A stretch of DNA of 64,000 nt from Cellulomonas pakistanensis (lineage in GTDB: Bacteria > Actinomycetota > Actinomycetes > Actinomycetales > Cellulomonadaceae): the NCBI RefSeq assembly GCF_016862755.1, contig NZ_BONO01000014.1:44199-108198 (forward strand). Reading direction: 5' to 3'. The notes below the pieces were generated by a model. That model saw only the letters and a program-made list of their open reading frames with translations. It was not told where the DNA came from and ran no database searches. The position numbers and the translations under genes are program-made. How positions within the stretch are numbered: the first letter of the stretch is position 1; each line of letters begins with the position of its first letter. Positions 1 to 7,502 of this stretch are shown here, in pieces.

Positions 1-1704
1 GACACCGAGGTCCCGTCGCCGTTCGCCGGCACGCTCGAGCAGATCCTGGTCCAGGAGGACGAGACCGCCGAGGTCGGCGCCGTCCTGGCCGTGATCGGCG
101 ACGGCTCCGGCGCGGGCGGCGACTCCGCCCCGGCCCAGGAGGCCCCGGCGGAGCAGCCCGCCGAGCAGCAGCAGGAGGCCCCGGCCCAGACCGGCGCCAC
201 CACGCAGGGCGAGGGCTACGGCTCCCCGTCCCCCGAGGCCGAGTCCGCCTCCCCCGCCACCGAGCAGCCCGCCCCCGCGCCGGCCGCCGAGGCGCAGGAC
301 TCCGGCGACGGCCAGCAGGTCACCCTGCCGGCGCTCGGCGAGTCCGTCACCGAGGGCACCGTCACCCGCTGGCTGAAGCAGGTCGGCGACACCGTCGAGG
401 TCGACGAGCCGCTGCTCGAGATCTCCACGGACAAGGTCGACACCGAGGTCCCGTCGCCGTTCGCCGGCACGCTGCAGCAGATCCTGGTCGGCGAGGACGA
501 GACCGCCGAGGTCGGCGCCCCGCTCGCCGTGATCGGCTCGGGCTCCGCGCCCGCCGCGTCGGGCCAGTCGCAGGACGGCGCCGCCCAGGCCGCCGCACCG
601 GCGGTGACCGAGGCCGCGCCGCAGGCCGCCGCCCCGGAGGAGGCCCCCGCCCCGACCCCGGCGCCGGTGCCCGCCCCGACGCAGCAGCAGTCGACCCCGG
701 CCCCGCAGCAGGAGTCGGCCCCGGCCCCGCAGCAGCAGGCCGCCCCGGCGCAGGCCCAGGGCTCGTACCTCACGCCGCTGGTCCGCAAGCTGGCCGCCGA
801 GAAGGGCGTCGACACGTCGACCCTGACCGGCACCGGCGTGGGCGGCCGCATCCGCAAGGAGGACGTGCTCGAGGCCGCCGCGAAGGCGGAGGAGGCCGCC
901 AAGGCCGCCGCCGCCCAGCAGGCCCCGGCCGCTTCCCCGTCGGCGCCGTCGGCCCCGGCCGCCGGCAAGCCGGCCGAGCCGTCGCCGCTGCGCGGCACGA
1001 CCGAGAAGGCCAGCCGCCTGCGCCAGGTCATCGCCGAGCGCATGGTCGACGCCCTGCACAGCCAGGCGCAGCTGACCTCCGTGGTCGAGGTCGACGTCAC
1101 CAAGGTCGCGAAGCTCCGCGCCAGGGCGAAGGACTCCTTCAAGGCCCGCGAGGGCGTCAACCTCACGTTCCTGCCGTTCTTCGTGCAGGCCGCGGTCGAG
1201 GCGCTCAAGGTCCACCCGAAGATCAACGGCGTGCTCGAGGGCAAGGAGATCACCTACCACGGGACCGAGAACATCGGCATCGCGGTGGACACCGAGCGCG
1301 GCCTGGTCGTGCCGGTCATCCGCGACGCCGGCGACCTCAACCTGGCGGGCATCGGCCGCAAGATCGCCGACCTCGCCGGCCGCACCCGCGCCAACAAGGT
1401 CACCCCGGACGAGCTGTCCGGCGCGACCTTCACGGTGACCAACACCGGCTCGGGCGGCGCGCTGTTCGACACGCCGATCGTCCCCGGCGGCACCTCCGCG
1501 ATCCTCGGCACCGGCGCGATCGTCAAGCGCCCGGTCGTCGTCAAGGGCGCGGACGGCGAGGAGGTCATCGCGATCCGGTCGATGTGCTACCTGGCCCTGT
1601 CGTACGACCACCGCCTGGTGGACGGCGCGGACGCCTCCCGGTACCTCATGACCGTGAAGCAGCGGATCGAGGAGGGCGCGTTCGAGGCCGAGGTCGGCCT
1701 CTGA
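1..1704 (+). CDS. sucB: Dihydrolipoamide succinyltransferase (2-oxoglutarate dehydrogenase E2), 5' partial
   Basis: This is the E2 core of a 2-oxoacid dehydrogenase complex, which moves the succinyl (or acyl) group from lipoyl-lysine to CoA in the TCA cycle. The frame is open from base 1, so the true start lies outside the window. The window opens inside a first lipoyl domain. A second complete lipoyl domain follows, with the lipoylated lysine in [11 protein letters not shown] at about base 418-450. Next come long Ala/Pro/Gln linkers, an E1/E3-binding domain starting at [15 protein letters not shown], and the acyltransferase domain ending with the catalytic motif [12 protein letters not shown]. 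The two lipoyl domains are nearly identical at DNA level (bases 1-105 against 436-540). Lipoyl domains in tandem are usual in actinobacterial SucB. A pyruvate or branched-chain E2 is less likely but not excluded. Confidence 0.93.
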   Translation, partial: DTEVPSPFAGTLEQILVQEDETAEVGAVLAVIGDGSGAGGDSAPAQEAPAEQPAEQQQEAPAQTGATTQGEGYGSPSPEAESASPATEQPAPAPAAEAQDSGDGQQVTLPALGESVTEGTVTRWLKQVGDTVEVDEPLLEISTDKVDTEVPSPFAGTLQQILVGEDETAEVGAPLAVIGSGSAPAASGQSQDGAAQAAAPAVTEAAPQAAAPEEAPAPTPAPVPAPTQQQSTPAPQQESAPAPQQQAAPAQAQGSYLTPLVRKLAAEKGVDTSTLTGTGVGGRIRKEDVLEAAAKAEEAAKAAAAQQAPAASPSAPSAPAAGKPAEPSPLRGTTEKASRLRQVIAERMVDALHSQAQLTSVVEVDVTKVAKLRARAKDSFKAREGVNLTFLPFFVQAAVEALKVHPKINGVLEGKEITYHGTENIGIAVDTERGLVVPVIRDAGDLNLAGIGRKIADLAGRTRANKVTPDELSGATFTVTNTGSGGALFDTPIVPGGTSAILGTGAIVKRPVVVKGADGEEVIAIRSMCYLALSYDHRLVDGADASRYLMTVKQRIEEGAFEAEVGL

Positions 1705-1724
1705 GCACCGTCTGACGCGCGCAC

Positions 1725-1761
1725 CGACGCCCCGGCGACCCACGCGGTCGCCGGGGCGTCG
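1725..1761 (+). terminator. Perfect 16-bp stem-loop after sucB
   Basis: CGACGCCCCGGCGACC (1725-1740) pairs exactly with 1746-1761 across the loop CACGC. It starts 20 bases after the sucB stop. No U-run follows, as is common for terminators in high-GC actinobacteria. Confidence 0.85.
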
Positions 1762-1815
1762 GCGTTCCCGGACCCGTTGACCCGGTCGCGGGGGCCGACT
1801 ACCGTGCTGGCGCTC

Positions 1816-1841
1816 TTTCGACAACGGGTGTCGAAATTTCG
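1816..1841. promoter_or_regulatory. Overlapping palindromes upstream of the GH144-like gene
   Basis: TTTCGACA (1816-1823) and TGTCGAAA (1829-1836) form a perfect inverted repeat with a 5-base spacer. It overlaps a second perfect palindrome, CGAAATTTCG (1832-1841). The patch is AT-rich for this genome and lies 30-55 bases before the start codon, where a repressor operator would be expected. The CGAA-n-TTCG type recalls operators of actinobacterial glycosidase genes. The regulator is unknown; the LacI gene at 4309-5340 is a candidate by proximity only. Confidence 0.5.
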
Positions 1842-1869
1842 GCACCCCGGACCACGAGGACGTGACCCG

Positions 1870-3942
1870 ATGCGAGCAGCACCCCGCGCCGTCGACCGGC
1901 GCCGGCCCGACTCCCCCGAACCGCCCGCCCGGCCCCGACGGCGCCGGGCCCTCGCCGCGGGGCTGGCCGCCCTGCTGGCCGGGGCGGGCGCAGTGCTCGC
2001 GCCGACCGCCGCGTCCGCCGCGCCGCAGCAGCCGACGGACCTGGCCCGCGGCGGCGGGCACGGCGGCGGCCACGGCGGCGGGCGCGACGTGCGCCAGCTC
2101 CGCACCTGGCTCGCCGACACGTACGACTCGCTCGACGCGATGACCGACCCGGACACGGGCCTGGTCGCCGACAACATCGGCGGCGACCTCGACCCGGCCA
2201 CCGCCAGCGCGTACACCTCGCCGACGAACATCGGCGGCTACCTGTGGTCGACCGTCGTCGCCCGCGACCTCGGGCTGATGAGCCGGCACGAGGCCCGCGC
2301 CCGGATGACGACCACCCTCGAGACGCTCGAGGGCCTGGACCGGCACGACGAATCCGGGATGTTCTACAACTGGTACGACCCGGCCACCGGCGACCGCGTC
2401 GACACCTGGCCGGACAGCGGCGACCCGGTCGAGCACTTCCTGTCGTCCGTCGACAACGGCTGGCTCGCGGCGGCGCTGCGGGTCGTCGCGTCCGCGGAGC
2501 CGAGGCTCGCGGACGAGGCCACCGCGCTCTACGACTCCATGCATTTCGGCGTCTACTACAACCCGGAGGGCCGCCCCGACCTGGGCGTCGGGCTGATCCG
2601 CGGCGGATTCTGGGACGAGGAGCCCTCCGGCTGCTCGGTCCCCGGGAACTACACCGGCGGCGCGACCGTCTACTACACCTGCCACCACTACGACACGACG
2701 GTCTCCGAGACCCGGATCGCGCTGTACCTCGGCATCACGGACGGCGAGATCCCCGCAGAGGCCTACTGGGGCACGTACCGGACCTTCCCGTCGACCTGCG
2801 ACTGGTCGTGGCAGGAGCAGCGCCCGAGCGGCGTGACCCGCTCCTACGACGGCGTCCCCGTCTACGAGGGCGTCTACCACTACGACGAGCTGGCGCTGGT
2901 GCCCGGCTGGGGCGGCTCGATGTTCGAGGCGCTCATGCCCGACATGCTGGTGCCCGAGTCGGAGTGGGCGCCGCGGTCCTGGGGCGTCAACCACCCGCTG
3001 GTCGTCGAGGCGCAGAAGCGGCACGGCCTCGACGAGGCCGGCTACGGCTACTGGGGCTTCTCCCCCGCGAGCAACCCGCACGGCGGCTACGCGGAGTACG
3101 GCGTGGACGTGCTCGGCATGCGGTCCGACGGCTACCTGTCGGACGGCACGACCGACGTCGACCTCGGCTTCGCGGGCTGCCGCGAGGCGACCAACCCGGA
3201 CCCGGAGTTCGGCGACGGCGTCGTGACGCCGCACGCCGCGTTCCTCGGACTGGAGTACGACACGCGCGGCGTGATCGACAACCTGAAGAACATCGCGCGG
3301 GACCTCGACGGGTACGGGGCCGGCGGGTTCTACGACTCCGTGGCCGTGCGGTCCGGCGTCGTCGCCGAGCGCTACCTGTCGCTCGACCAGTCGATGATCG
3401 TCGCGGCGATCGGCAACCACCTGCGCGACGGGCTGGTGCGCGACTACGTCGTCGGCCCCGACATGGAGCAGAACCTCAGGCCGGTGCTGGCGCAGGAGGT
3501 GTTCTCGTCCGCGGCCACGCCCGTCGCGCCCGTGCTGACCGAGCCGGCGCCCGGGTCGACGGTCGACGCGGTGACCCGGCTGGCCGGCACCGGCGAGCCC
3601 GGCGCGCACCTGACCGTCACCGGCGCCGACGGCGTGGTCTGGTGCACGGCGGACGTCGACGCCGACGGCGCGTGGGCGTGCGACGTCGCGACCCCGCCGG
3701 GCGCCGGGGTGCACGCGCTGACGCTGTCGACGACCAACGACGCCGGCGTCACGGTGCCGGGCGGGGCGGTCACGGTGACGGTGCGCGACGCGGGCGGCCC
3801 GGGCGACCCCGGCGGCTCCGCGCCGGGCGACGTCGACCCGGGGGTGGTCCAGCCCGGGGCGGACGACCCGGCGGCTGGCGCCGCGGCCCCCGCGGGCGAC
3901 GAGCGGCGGCGGGCGGGGCGGCCGGCGGTCCGCTGGCGGTGA
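1870..3942 (+). CDS. Secreted glucoamylase/GH144-like glycoside hydrolase with Ig-like C-terminus; wall-sorting signal out of frame
   Basis: This is a secreted carbohydrate-active protein of 690 residues as read. An Arg-rich N-terminus and hydrophobic stretch ending near TAASA form the signal peptide (about 1-51). The catalytic region (about 75-545) has the features of the Glycoamylase (PF10091)/GH144 fold: DNIGG near the start, GYGYWGFSPASNP, GGYAEYGV and GVVTPHAAFLGLEYD. GH144 enzymes cut beta-1,2-glucans, but the substrate here is inferred only. A bacterial Ig-like domain follows (about 550-635). The in-frame protein ends in a basic tail, RRRAGRPAVRWR. Shifting frame between about 3880 and 3935 gives LAVTG, a membrane span and an Arg-rich tail ending at 4040, so the intact protein was probably sortase-anchored. 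The start at 1870 was chosen over one at 1777 because the signal peptide follows it directly. Confidence 0.75.
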   Translation: MRAAPRAVDRRRPDSPEPPARPRRRRALAAGLAALLAGAGAVLAPTAASAAPQQPTDLARGGGHGGGHGGGRDVRQLRTWLADTYDSLDAMTDPDTGLVADNIGGDLDPATASAYTSPTNIGGYLWSTVVARDLGLMSRHEARARMTTTLETLEGLDRHDESGMFYNWYDPATGDRVDTWPDSGDPVEHFLSSVDNGWLAAALRVVASAEPRLADEATALYDSMHFGVYYNPEGRPDLGVGLIRGGFWDEEPSGCSVPGNYTGGATVYYTCHHYDTTVSETRIALYLGITDGEIPAEAYWGTYRTFPSTCDWSWQEQRPSGVTRSYDGVPVYEGVYHYDELALVPGWGGSMFEALMPDMLVPESEWAPRSWGVNHPLVVEAQKRHGLDEAGYGYWGFSPASNPHGGYAEYGVDVLGMRSDGYLSDGTTDVDLGFAGCREATNPDPEFGDGVVTPHAAFLGLEYDTRGVIDNLKNIARDLDGYGAGGFYDSVAVRSGVVAERYLSLDQSMIVAAIGNHLRDGLVRDYVVGPDMEQNLRPVLAQEVFSSAATPVAPVLTEPAPGSTVDAVTRLAGTGEPGAHLTVTGADGVVWCTADVDADGAWACDVATPPGAGVHALTLSTTNDAGVTVPGGAVTVTVRDAGGPGDPGGSAPGDVDPGVVQPGADDPAAGAAAPAGDERRRAGRPAVRWR

Positions 3943-4040
3943 CCGGCGCGCACGCGGCGCTGGCGCTGCTGGCGGCGCTCGGCGCCCTGGCGGCCGGCGG
4001 CGGCCTGCTCGCGGCGCGCCGCCGCGGCGCGGCGCGGTGA
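3903..4040 (+). other. Out-of-frame cell-wall sorting signal (LAVTG, membrane span, basic tail) of the preceding hydrolase
   Basis: In the third plus-strand frame this stretch reads AAAGGAAGG, then PLAVTG, a hydrophobic AHAALALLAALGALAAGGGL and ARRRGAAR before a TGA at 4038-4040. This is a complete C-terminal sorting signal of the LAxTG type used by actinobacterial class E sortases. It follows the hydrolase but sits in another frame. One base missing from the G/C-rich run before it would restore one continuous protein of about 723 residues. Confidence 0.75.
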
Positions 4041-4072
4041 CGCCGCCGAGGCGCCGAGGCGCCGACGCGCCG

Positions 4073-4104
4073 CCCTGACGCCCTGACGCCCTGACGCCCT
4101 GACG
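4073..4104. repeat. Four tandem copies of CCCTGACG
   Basis: The octamer CCCTGACG is repeated four times without interruption, directly before the palindrome that starts at 4104. It lies in the noncoding gap between two convergent genes. Confidence 0.9.
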
Positions 4105-4167
4105 CCGAGTCTCCGGAGTCCGACTGCCCTGCACCCGCGCACCGCAGTCCGACATCGGAGACTCGGC
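4104..4167. repeat. 64-bp long-stem palindrome (GCCGAG...CTCGGC family, copy 1)
   Basis: A 24-base arm (4104-4127) beginning GCCGAGTCTCCG is complementary to 4144-4167, ending CGGAGACTCGGC, with three central mismatches and a 16-base loop. It lies between the convergent ends of the GH144-like gene and the LacI gene. Its loop shares CCCGCGCACCGC, apart from one base, with the copy at 11921-11984. Confidence 0.85.
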
Positions 4168-4230
4168 GCCGGTGCGCGCGGGGTGCGCGGGGTGTGCGGT
4201 GCGCGCGGCGCGCGGTGCGCGCGGCGCGCG

Positions 4231-4294
4231 CGGCACGGGGTGGGCGTGGCGAGGGGTGGGCGCGGCACGGGGTGGGCGTGGCGAGGGGTGGGCG
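4231..4294. repeat. Perfect 32-bp tandem duplication in low-complexity GC sequence
   Basis: Bases 4231-4262 are repeated exactly at 4263-4294 (unit beginning CGGCACGGGGTGGGCG). It sits within a run of GCGCGC and GTGGGCG repeats from about 4170 to the end of the LacI gene. No gene is visible here. Confidence 0.85.
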
Positions 4295-4308
4295 TGGCGA
4301 AGAAGCGG

Positions 4309-5340
4309 TCAGCCGCGCGGCGGTGGGGCGGTGGAGGCGCGGACGACCAGGCGGGTCGCCAGCTCGAGGTGCGCGTGCGCCCCGCCGCCCTCCCGGGCCC
4401 GGTGCACGAGCGTCACCGCGGCGTCGCCCATCTCGTCGAGCGGCTGCCGCACGGTCGTCAGCGCCGGGTCGAGCCACGCGGCCACGGGCTGGTCGTCGAA
4501 CCCGACCACCGACAGGTCCTCGGGCACCCGGACCCCGTACTCGCGGGCGGCCCGCAGCACCCCGATCGCCGTGTCGTCCGACGCGGCGAACACCGCGGTG
4601 GGCGGGTCGTCGGCGCGCAGCAGCACCTCGGCGGCGCGGAAGCCCGCGTCCACCCCGTACGCGCCGCCGCGGACGAGCCCCTCGTCGACGGCGAGCCCGG
4701 CCTGGATCAGCGCCGTCCGGTACCCGGCGAGCCGCGCCACCGCGTTGTCCTGGTCCTGCGGCCCGGTGATCGTCGCGACCCGCCGGTGCCCGAGCCCGAC
4801 CAGGTGCGCGGTCGCGTCGAGCCCGCCGCGGAAGTTCGTGGCCGCGACGGCGAGCAGCTCGGGGTCGGGCCGGGTCCGCGGGTCGACGACCACCAGCGGC
4901 ACGCCCGCCCGCGCGAGGTCGGTGCGCGCGCCCTCGTCCGGGACGCCGACGACGCTCACCAGCCCGTCGGTCCCCCGGCGCAGGGCGTGCCGGACCCACG
5001 TGCCGCCCGACCCGGACCCGGGGTCGGAGTCGACGGTGACGACGAGGTCGGCGCCGAGCCGCGCCGCCGCCCGCGCCGCTCCGCGCACGACGGCCTCCGC
5101 CCACGTGCTGTCCAGGTCGACCACCCGCAGGTCGACGAACCCGGTGCGCCGGCTGCCCGACGGCCGCACCGCGTACCCGTGCCTGGCCAGCACCGCCGTC
5201 ACGCGCTCCCGGGTCGCCGCGGCGACGTCCGGGCGGGAGTTCAGCACCTTCGACACCGTGGGCACGGACACGCCCGCCTCGGCGGCCACGACCGCGAGGG
5301 GCTGCTGCGGCCCGGCGGAGACCGGCTGCTCGGCGTCCAT
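4309..5340 (-). CDS. LacI-family transcriptional regulator
   Basis: A 343-residue DNA-binding repressor. The N-terminal helix-turn-helix reads VVAAEAGVSVPTVSKVLN, followed by RPDVAAATRERV and a periplasmic-binding-type effector domain (GTDGLVSVVGVP, VVGFDDQPVAAWLDP, TTVRQPLDEMG). The start at MDAEQ is preferred because the HTH follows closely and a TAGGGT -10 box lies 8 bases upstream, giving a nearly leaderless message. It converges on the GH144-like hydrolase, so it may control that gene, but no shared operator is obvious. The effector is unknown. Confidence 0.9.
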   Translation of the reverse strand: MDAEQPVSAGPQQPLAVVAAEAGVSVPTVSKVLNSRPDVAAATRERVTAVLARHGYAVRPSGSRRTGFVDLRVVDLDSTWAEAVVRGAARAAARLGADLVVTVDSDPGSGSGGTWVRHALRRGTDGLVSVVGVPDEGARTDLARAGVPLVVVDPRTRPDPELLAVAATNFRGGLDATAHLVGLGHRRVATITGPQDQDNAVARLAGYRTALIQAGLAVDEGLVRGGAYGVDAGFRAAEVLLRADDPPTAVFAASDDTAIGVLRAAREYGVRVPEDLSVVGFDDQPVAAWLDPALTTVRQPLDEMGDAAVTLVHRAREGGGAHAHLELATRLVVRASTAPPPRG

Positions 5341-5348
5341 GCCGACCC

Positions 5349-5354
5349 ACCCTA
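5349..5354 (-). promoter_or_regulatory. TAGGGT -10 box of the LacI gene (leaderless)
   Basis: On the minus strand TAGGGT ends 8 bases before the ATG at 5340, which places transcription start at or beside the start codon. The same geometry recurs at several genes in this window. Confidence 0.55.
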
Positions 5355-5424
5355 GGGCCCCGCGCGGCACCGTCCGCGCACGTCACGGCCACCCCCCCAC
5401 CGCGCCCCGCCGCCCGTGCGGCCG

Positions 5425-5430
5425 TAGGGT
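5425..5430 (+). promoter_or_regulatory. TAGGGT -10 box of the epimerase gene (leaderless)
   Basis: TAGGGT ends 7 bases before the ATG at 5438, with no Shine-Dalgarno sequence between them. This is the spacing expected for a leaderless transcript. Confidence 0.55.
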
Positions 5431-5437
5431 CGGCCGC

Positions 5438-6325
5438 ATGATCGTGGTGGTGGCGGGGTCGAGCGGACTCATCGGGACGGCGCTGGTCGCGCGGCTGCGC
5501 GCGGAGGGCCACGAGGTGCGGCGGCTCGTCCGTCGCGCGCCGCGGAACCCCGACGAGCGCACCTGGGACCCCGACGCCGGCGTGCTCGACCCGGCGGTGC
5601 TCGCGGGCTCGGACGCGGTGGTGAACCTCGCCGGCGCGGGCGTCGGCGACAAGCGGCTGACGCCCGCGCGCAAGCAGGTCGTGCTGCAGTCGCGCACCCG
5701 GACGACCGGGCTGATCGCGCGCACGATCGCGGCGCTCGACGACCCGCCGCGCGTGCTGCTGCAGGGCTCGGCGACCGGCGCGTACGGCTACCGCGGGGAC
5801 ACCCGGGTCACCGAGGAGGAGCCGTACGGCACGTCCTACCTCGCCGAGGTCGTGCGGCAGTGGGAGGCCGCCGCGGCGCCCGCCGTCGCCGACCCGCGCG
5901 TCCGGGTCGCGTTCCTGCGCACGGGGATCGTGCTCGCGCCGTCGGGCGGGGCGCTCGGGCGGCTGCTCCCGCTGATCGAGCTGGGGCTCGGCGGGCCGCT
6001 CGGCAGCGGGCGGCAGTACTGGTCCTGGATCAGCCTGGAGGACGAGGTGCGCGCGATCCTGCACCTGCTGGAGGCGCCGGTGAGCGGGCCGGTGAACCTC
6101 ACGGCCGAGCCGGCGACCGAGCTGGAGATCGTCCGCGCGCTCGCCGCCCGCGCGCACCGACCCGCGATGCTCCCGGTCCCGGGGTTCGCGCTGCGGATCG
6201 CGCTGGGCCAGTTCTCCGAGGAGATCCTCGGCAGCCTGCGCGTGGTCCCGGCCGCGCTGACGGCCTCGGGCTTCGCGCACGCCCACCCCACCCCGGAGGC
6301 TGCCGCGCAGTACGTCCTGGGCTGA
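5438..6325 (+). CDS. TIGR01777-type NAD-dependent epimerase/dehydratase
   Basis: A 295-residue short-chain-dehydrogenase-like protein of the YfcH/TIGR01777 family. A glycine-rich nucleotide-binding loop opens the protein (VVAGSSGLIGTAL). Further family signs are VVNLAGAGVGDKRLT, SATGAYGYRG, the segment YWSWISLEDEVRAILHLL and the C-terminal QFSEEILGS. Members are cytosolic and bind NADP, but their substrate is unknown. The ATG start agrees with the Rossmann fold beginning at residue 3 and with a -10 box just upstream. The gene is convergent with the oxidoreductase at 6455-7489. Confidence 0.88.
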   Translation: MIVVVAGSSGLIGTALVARLRAEGHEVRRLVRRAPRNPDERTWDPDAGVLDPAVLAGSDAVVNLAGAGVGDKRLTPARKQVVLQSRTRTTGLIARTIAALDDPPRVLLQGSATGAYGYRGDTRVTEEEPYGTSYLAEVVRQWEAAAAPAVADPRVRVAFLRTGIVLAPSGGALGRLLPLIELGLGGPLGSGRQYWSWISLEDEVRAILHLLEAPVSGPVNLTAEPATELEIVRALAARAHRPAMLPVPGFALRIALGQFSEEILGSLRVVPAALTASGFAHAHPTPEAAAQYVLG

Positions 6326-6350
6326 CCGCGCCCGCCCGCGCCCGCGACAA

Positions 6351-6437
6351 CGCCGGCGCCGGCGCCGGCGCCGCGATTGCAGCAGACGCGGGGTTCAGCG
6401 CCGCGAAGCCGGCATCTTCTGCGATCTCGACGTCGAG
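6351..6437. terminator. Hairpin-rich gap between convergent genes
   Basis: The gap holds a self-complementary GGCGCC run (6351-6372) and an imperfect stem in which GCAGCAGACGCGGGGTT (6379-6395) faces AAGCCGGCATCTTCTGC (6406-6422), 13 of 17 paired. A perfect 12-base palindrome, CTCGACGTCGAG, follows at 6426-6437. Together they probably end transcription from both sides. No gene is visible here. Confidence 0.5.
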
Positions 6438-6454
6438 GGCCGGCGACTCGGGCG

Positions 6455-7489
6455 CTACGCGTCCAGGCGCACCACGCGCTGCTCGCGGGCGGAGACCCGC
6501 GCCGCGTCCAGGACCCGGGCCGTGACCACCGCGTCCGCCGGGTCGACCGGGACGGGCCCGGCTCCCCGGACCCAGGCCTCGACCGCCCGGTAGAAGTCCT
6601 CGTGCCCGCCCGGGGCGCGCCGCACGGGCGCCCGCTCGTCGCCGCGCACCAGCCAGCCCTCGCGCCCGTCGTCGCCGGCGTCGAGGACCGAGAACGGCGA
6701 CGCCTCGCCCTCGAAGCTCGTCACCAGGTACGCGCCCCGGTCGCCGAGCACGCGCGTCCGCGGCCCGGGCGCGCCGACCAGCCCGCCGGCCTGCAGGTGG
6801 CTGATCACCGCCGGCCCGTCCGGGCCCCCGGCGTGCGTGAGCGCGAGGAACACGTCGTCCTCGGCGGGGGTCGTGAGGCTCCGGAGCTCGGCGTGCACCG
6901 AGGCGACCGGACCGAACAGCTGCACCGCGGAGTCGACCAGGTGCGCCCCGAGGTCGAGCAGCAGGCCGCCGGCCCGGGTGTCGTTCTCCTTCCACCGGTC
7001 CTGCGGCACGGGACGCCAGCGCTCCCAGCGGCGCTCGAACCGGTGCACGGCGCCGAGCTCGCCGGCCGCCAGCAGGGCCCGCAGCGTGAGCTGCTCGGGG
7101 TCCCAGCGCCGGTTCTGGAACACCGTGAGCCGCCCGCCGGCCTCGGCACCCAGCCGGGCGAGCGCCTCGGCCTCGTCGGCGGTCGTCGCCAACGGCTTGT
7201 CGACCACGACGAACGCCCCGGCGGCGAGCGCCCGCGTCACGTGCTCGACGTGGTCGCCGGTCGGGCTGGCGATCACCACCGCGTCGAGCTCGCCGGCGTG
7301 CGCGAGCAGCGCGTCCACGTCCGGGTCGACCGCCACGCCCGGCCACTCGCGGCCGGCCGTGGCGGCGCGCTCCGGGTTCCGGGTCACGACCCGGACGACC
7401 TGGGCGCCCACCTCGCGGAGCAGCCGGGCGTGGATGCCCCGCCCCGCGGACCCGTAGCCGACCAGTCCCACCCGCAGCGCGTCCGTCAT
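6455..7489 (-). CDS. Gfo/Idh/MocA-family oxidoreductase
   Basis: A 344-residue NAD(P)-dependent dehydrogenase. The N-terminal Rossmann loop reads GLVGYGSAGRGIHA. The conserved nucleotide-domain motif appears as VVVDKPLATTADEAEAL (D replacing the E of EKP), followed by QNRRWDPEQLTL and GGLLLDLGAHLVD of the substrate domain. Such enzymes oxidise or reduce sugars, inositols and related polyols in the cytosol; the substrate here cannot be told. The ATG at 7489 is favoured over longer frames because TAGGGT lies 7 bases upstream. The gene runs tail to tail with the epimerase and follows the MMPL gene on the same strand. Confidence 0.9.
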   Translation of the reverse strand: MTDALRVGLVGYGSAGRGIHARLLREVGAQVVRVVTRNPERAATAGREWPGVAVDPDVDALLAHAGELDAVVIASPTGDHVEHVTRALAAGAFVVVDKPLATTADEAEALARLGAEAGGRLTVFQNRRWDPEQLTLRALLAAGELGAVHRFERRWERWRPVPQDRWKENDTRAGGLLLDLGAHLVDSAVQLFGPVASVHAELRSLTTPAEDDVFLALTHAGGPDGPAVISHLQAGGLVGAPGPRTRVLGDRGAYLVTSFEGEASPFSVLDAGDDGREGWLVRGDERAPVRRAPGGHEDFYRAVEAWVRGAGPVPVDPADAVVTARVLDAARVSAREQRVVRLDA

Positions 7490-7496
7490 GGCCGCC

Positions 7497-7502
7497 ACCC
7501 TA
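7497..7502 (-). promoter_or_regulatory. TAGGGT -10 box of the Gfo/Idh/MocA gene (leaderless)
   Basis: The minus strand reads TAGGGT, seven bases, then the ATG at 7489. The box overlaps the stop codon of the upstream MMPL gene. Confidence 0.5.

Noticed and set aside
4170..4308. GCGCGC and GTGGGCG repeats considered as a CRISPR array or an origin
   Set aside because: Units are contiguous, without spacers, and no cas or replication genes are near. It is simple tandem duplication.
3770..6286. Long minus-strand open frame of 838 codons across the noncoding gap and the epimerase gene
   Set aside because: It is Arg/Pro/Gly/Ala-rich with no fold, crosses palindromes and tandem repeats, and lies antisense to well-supported genes. 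Long shadow frames are expected at this GC content.
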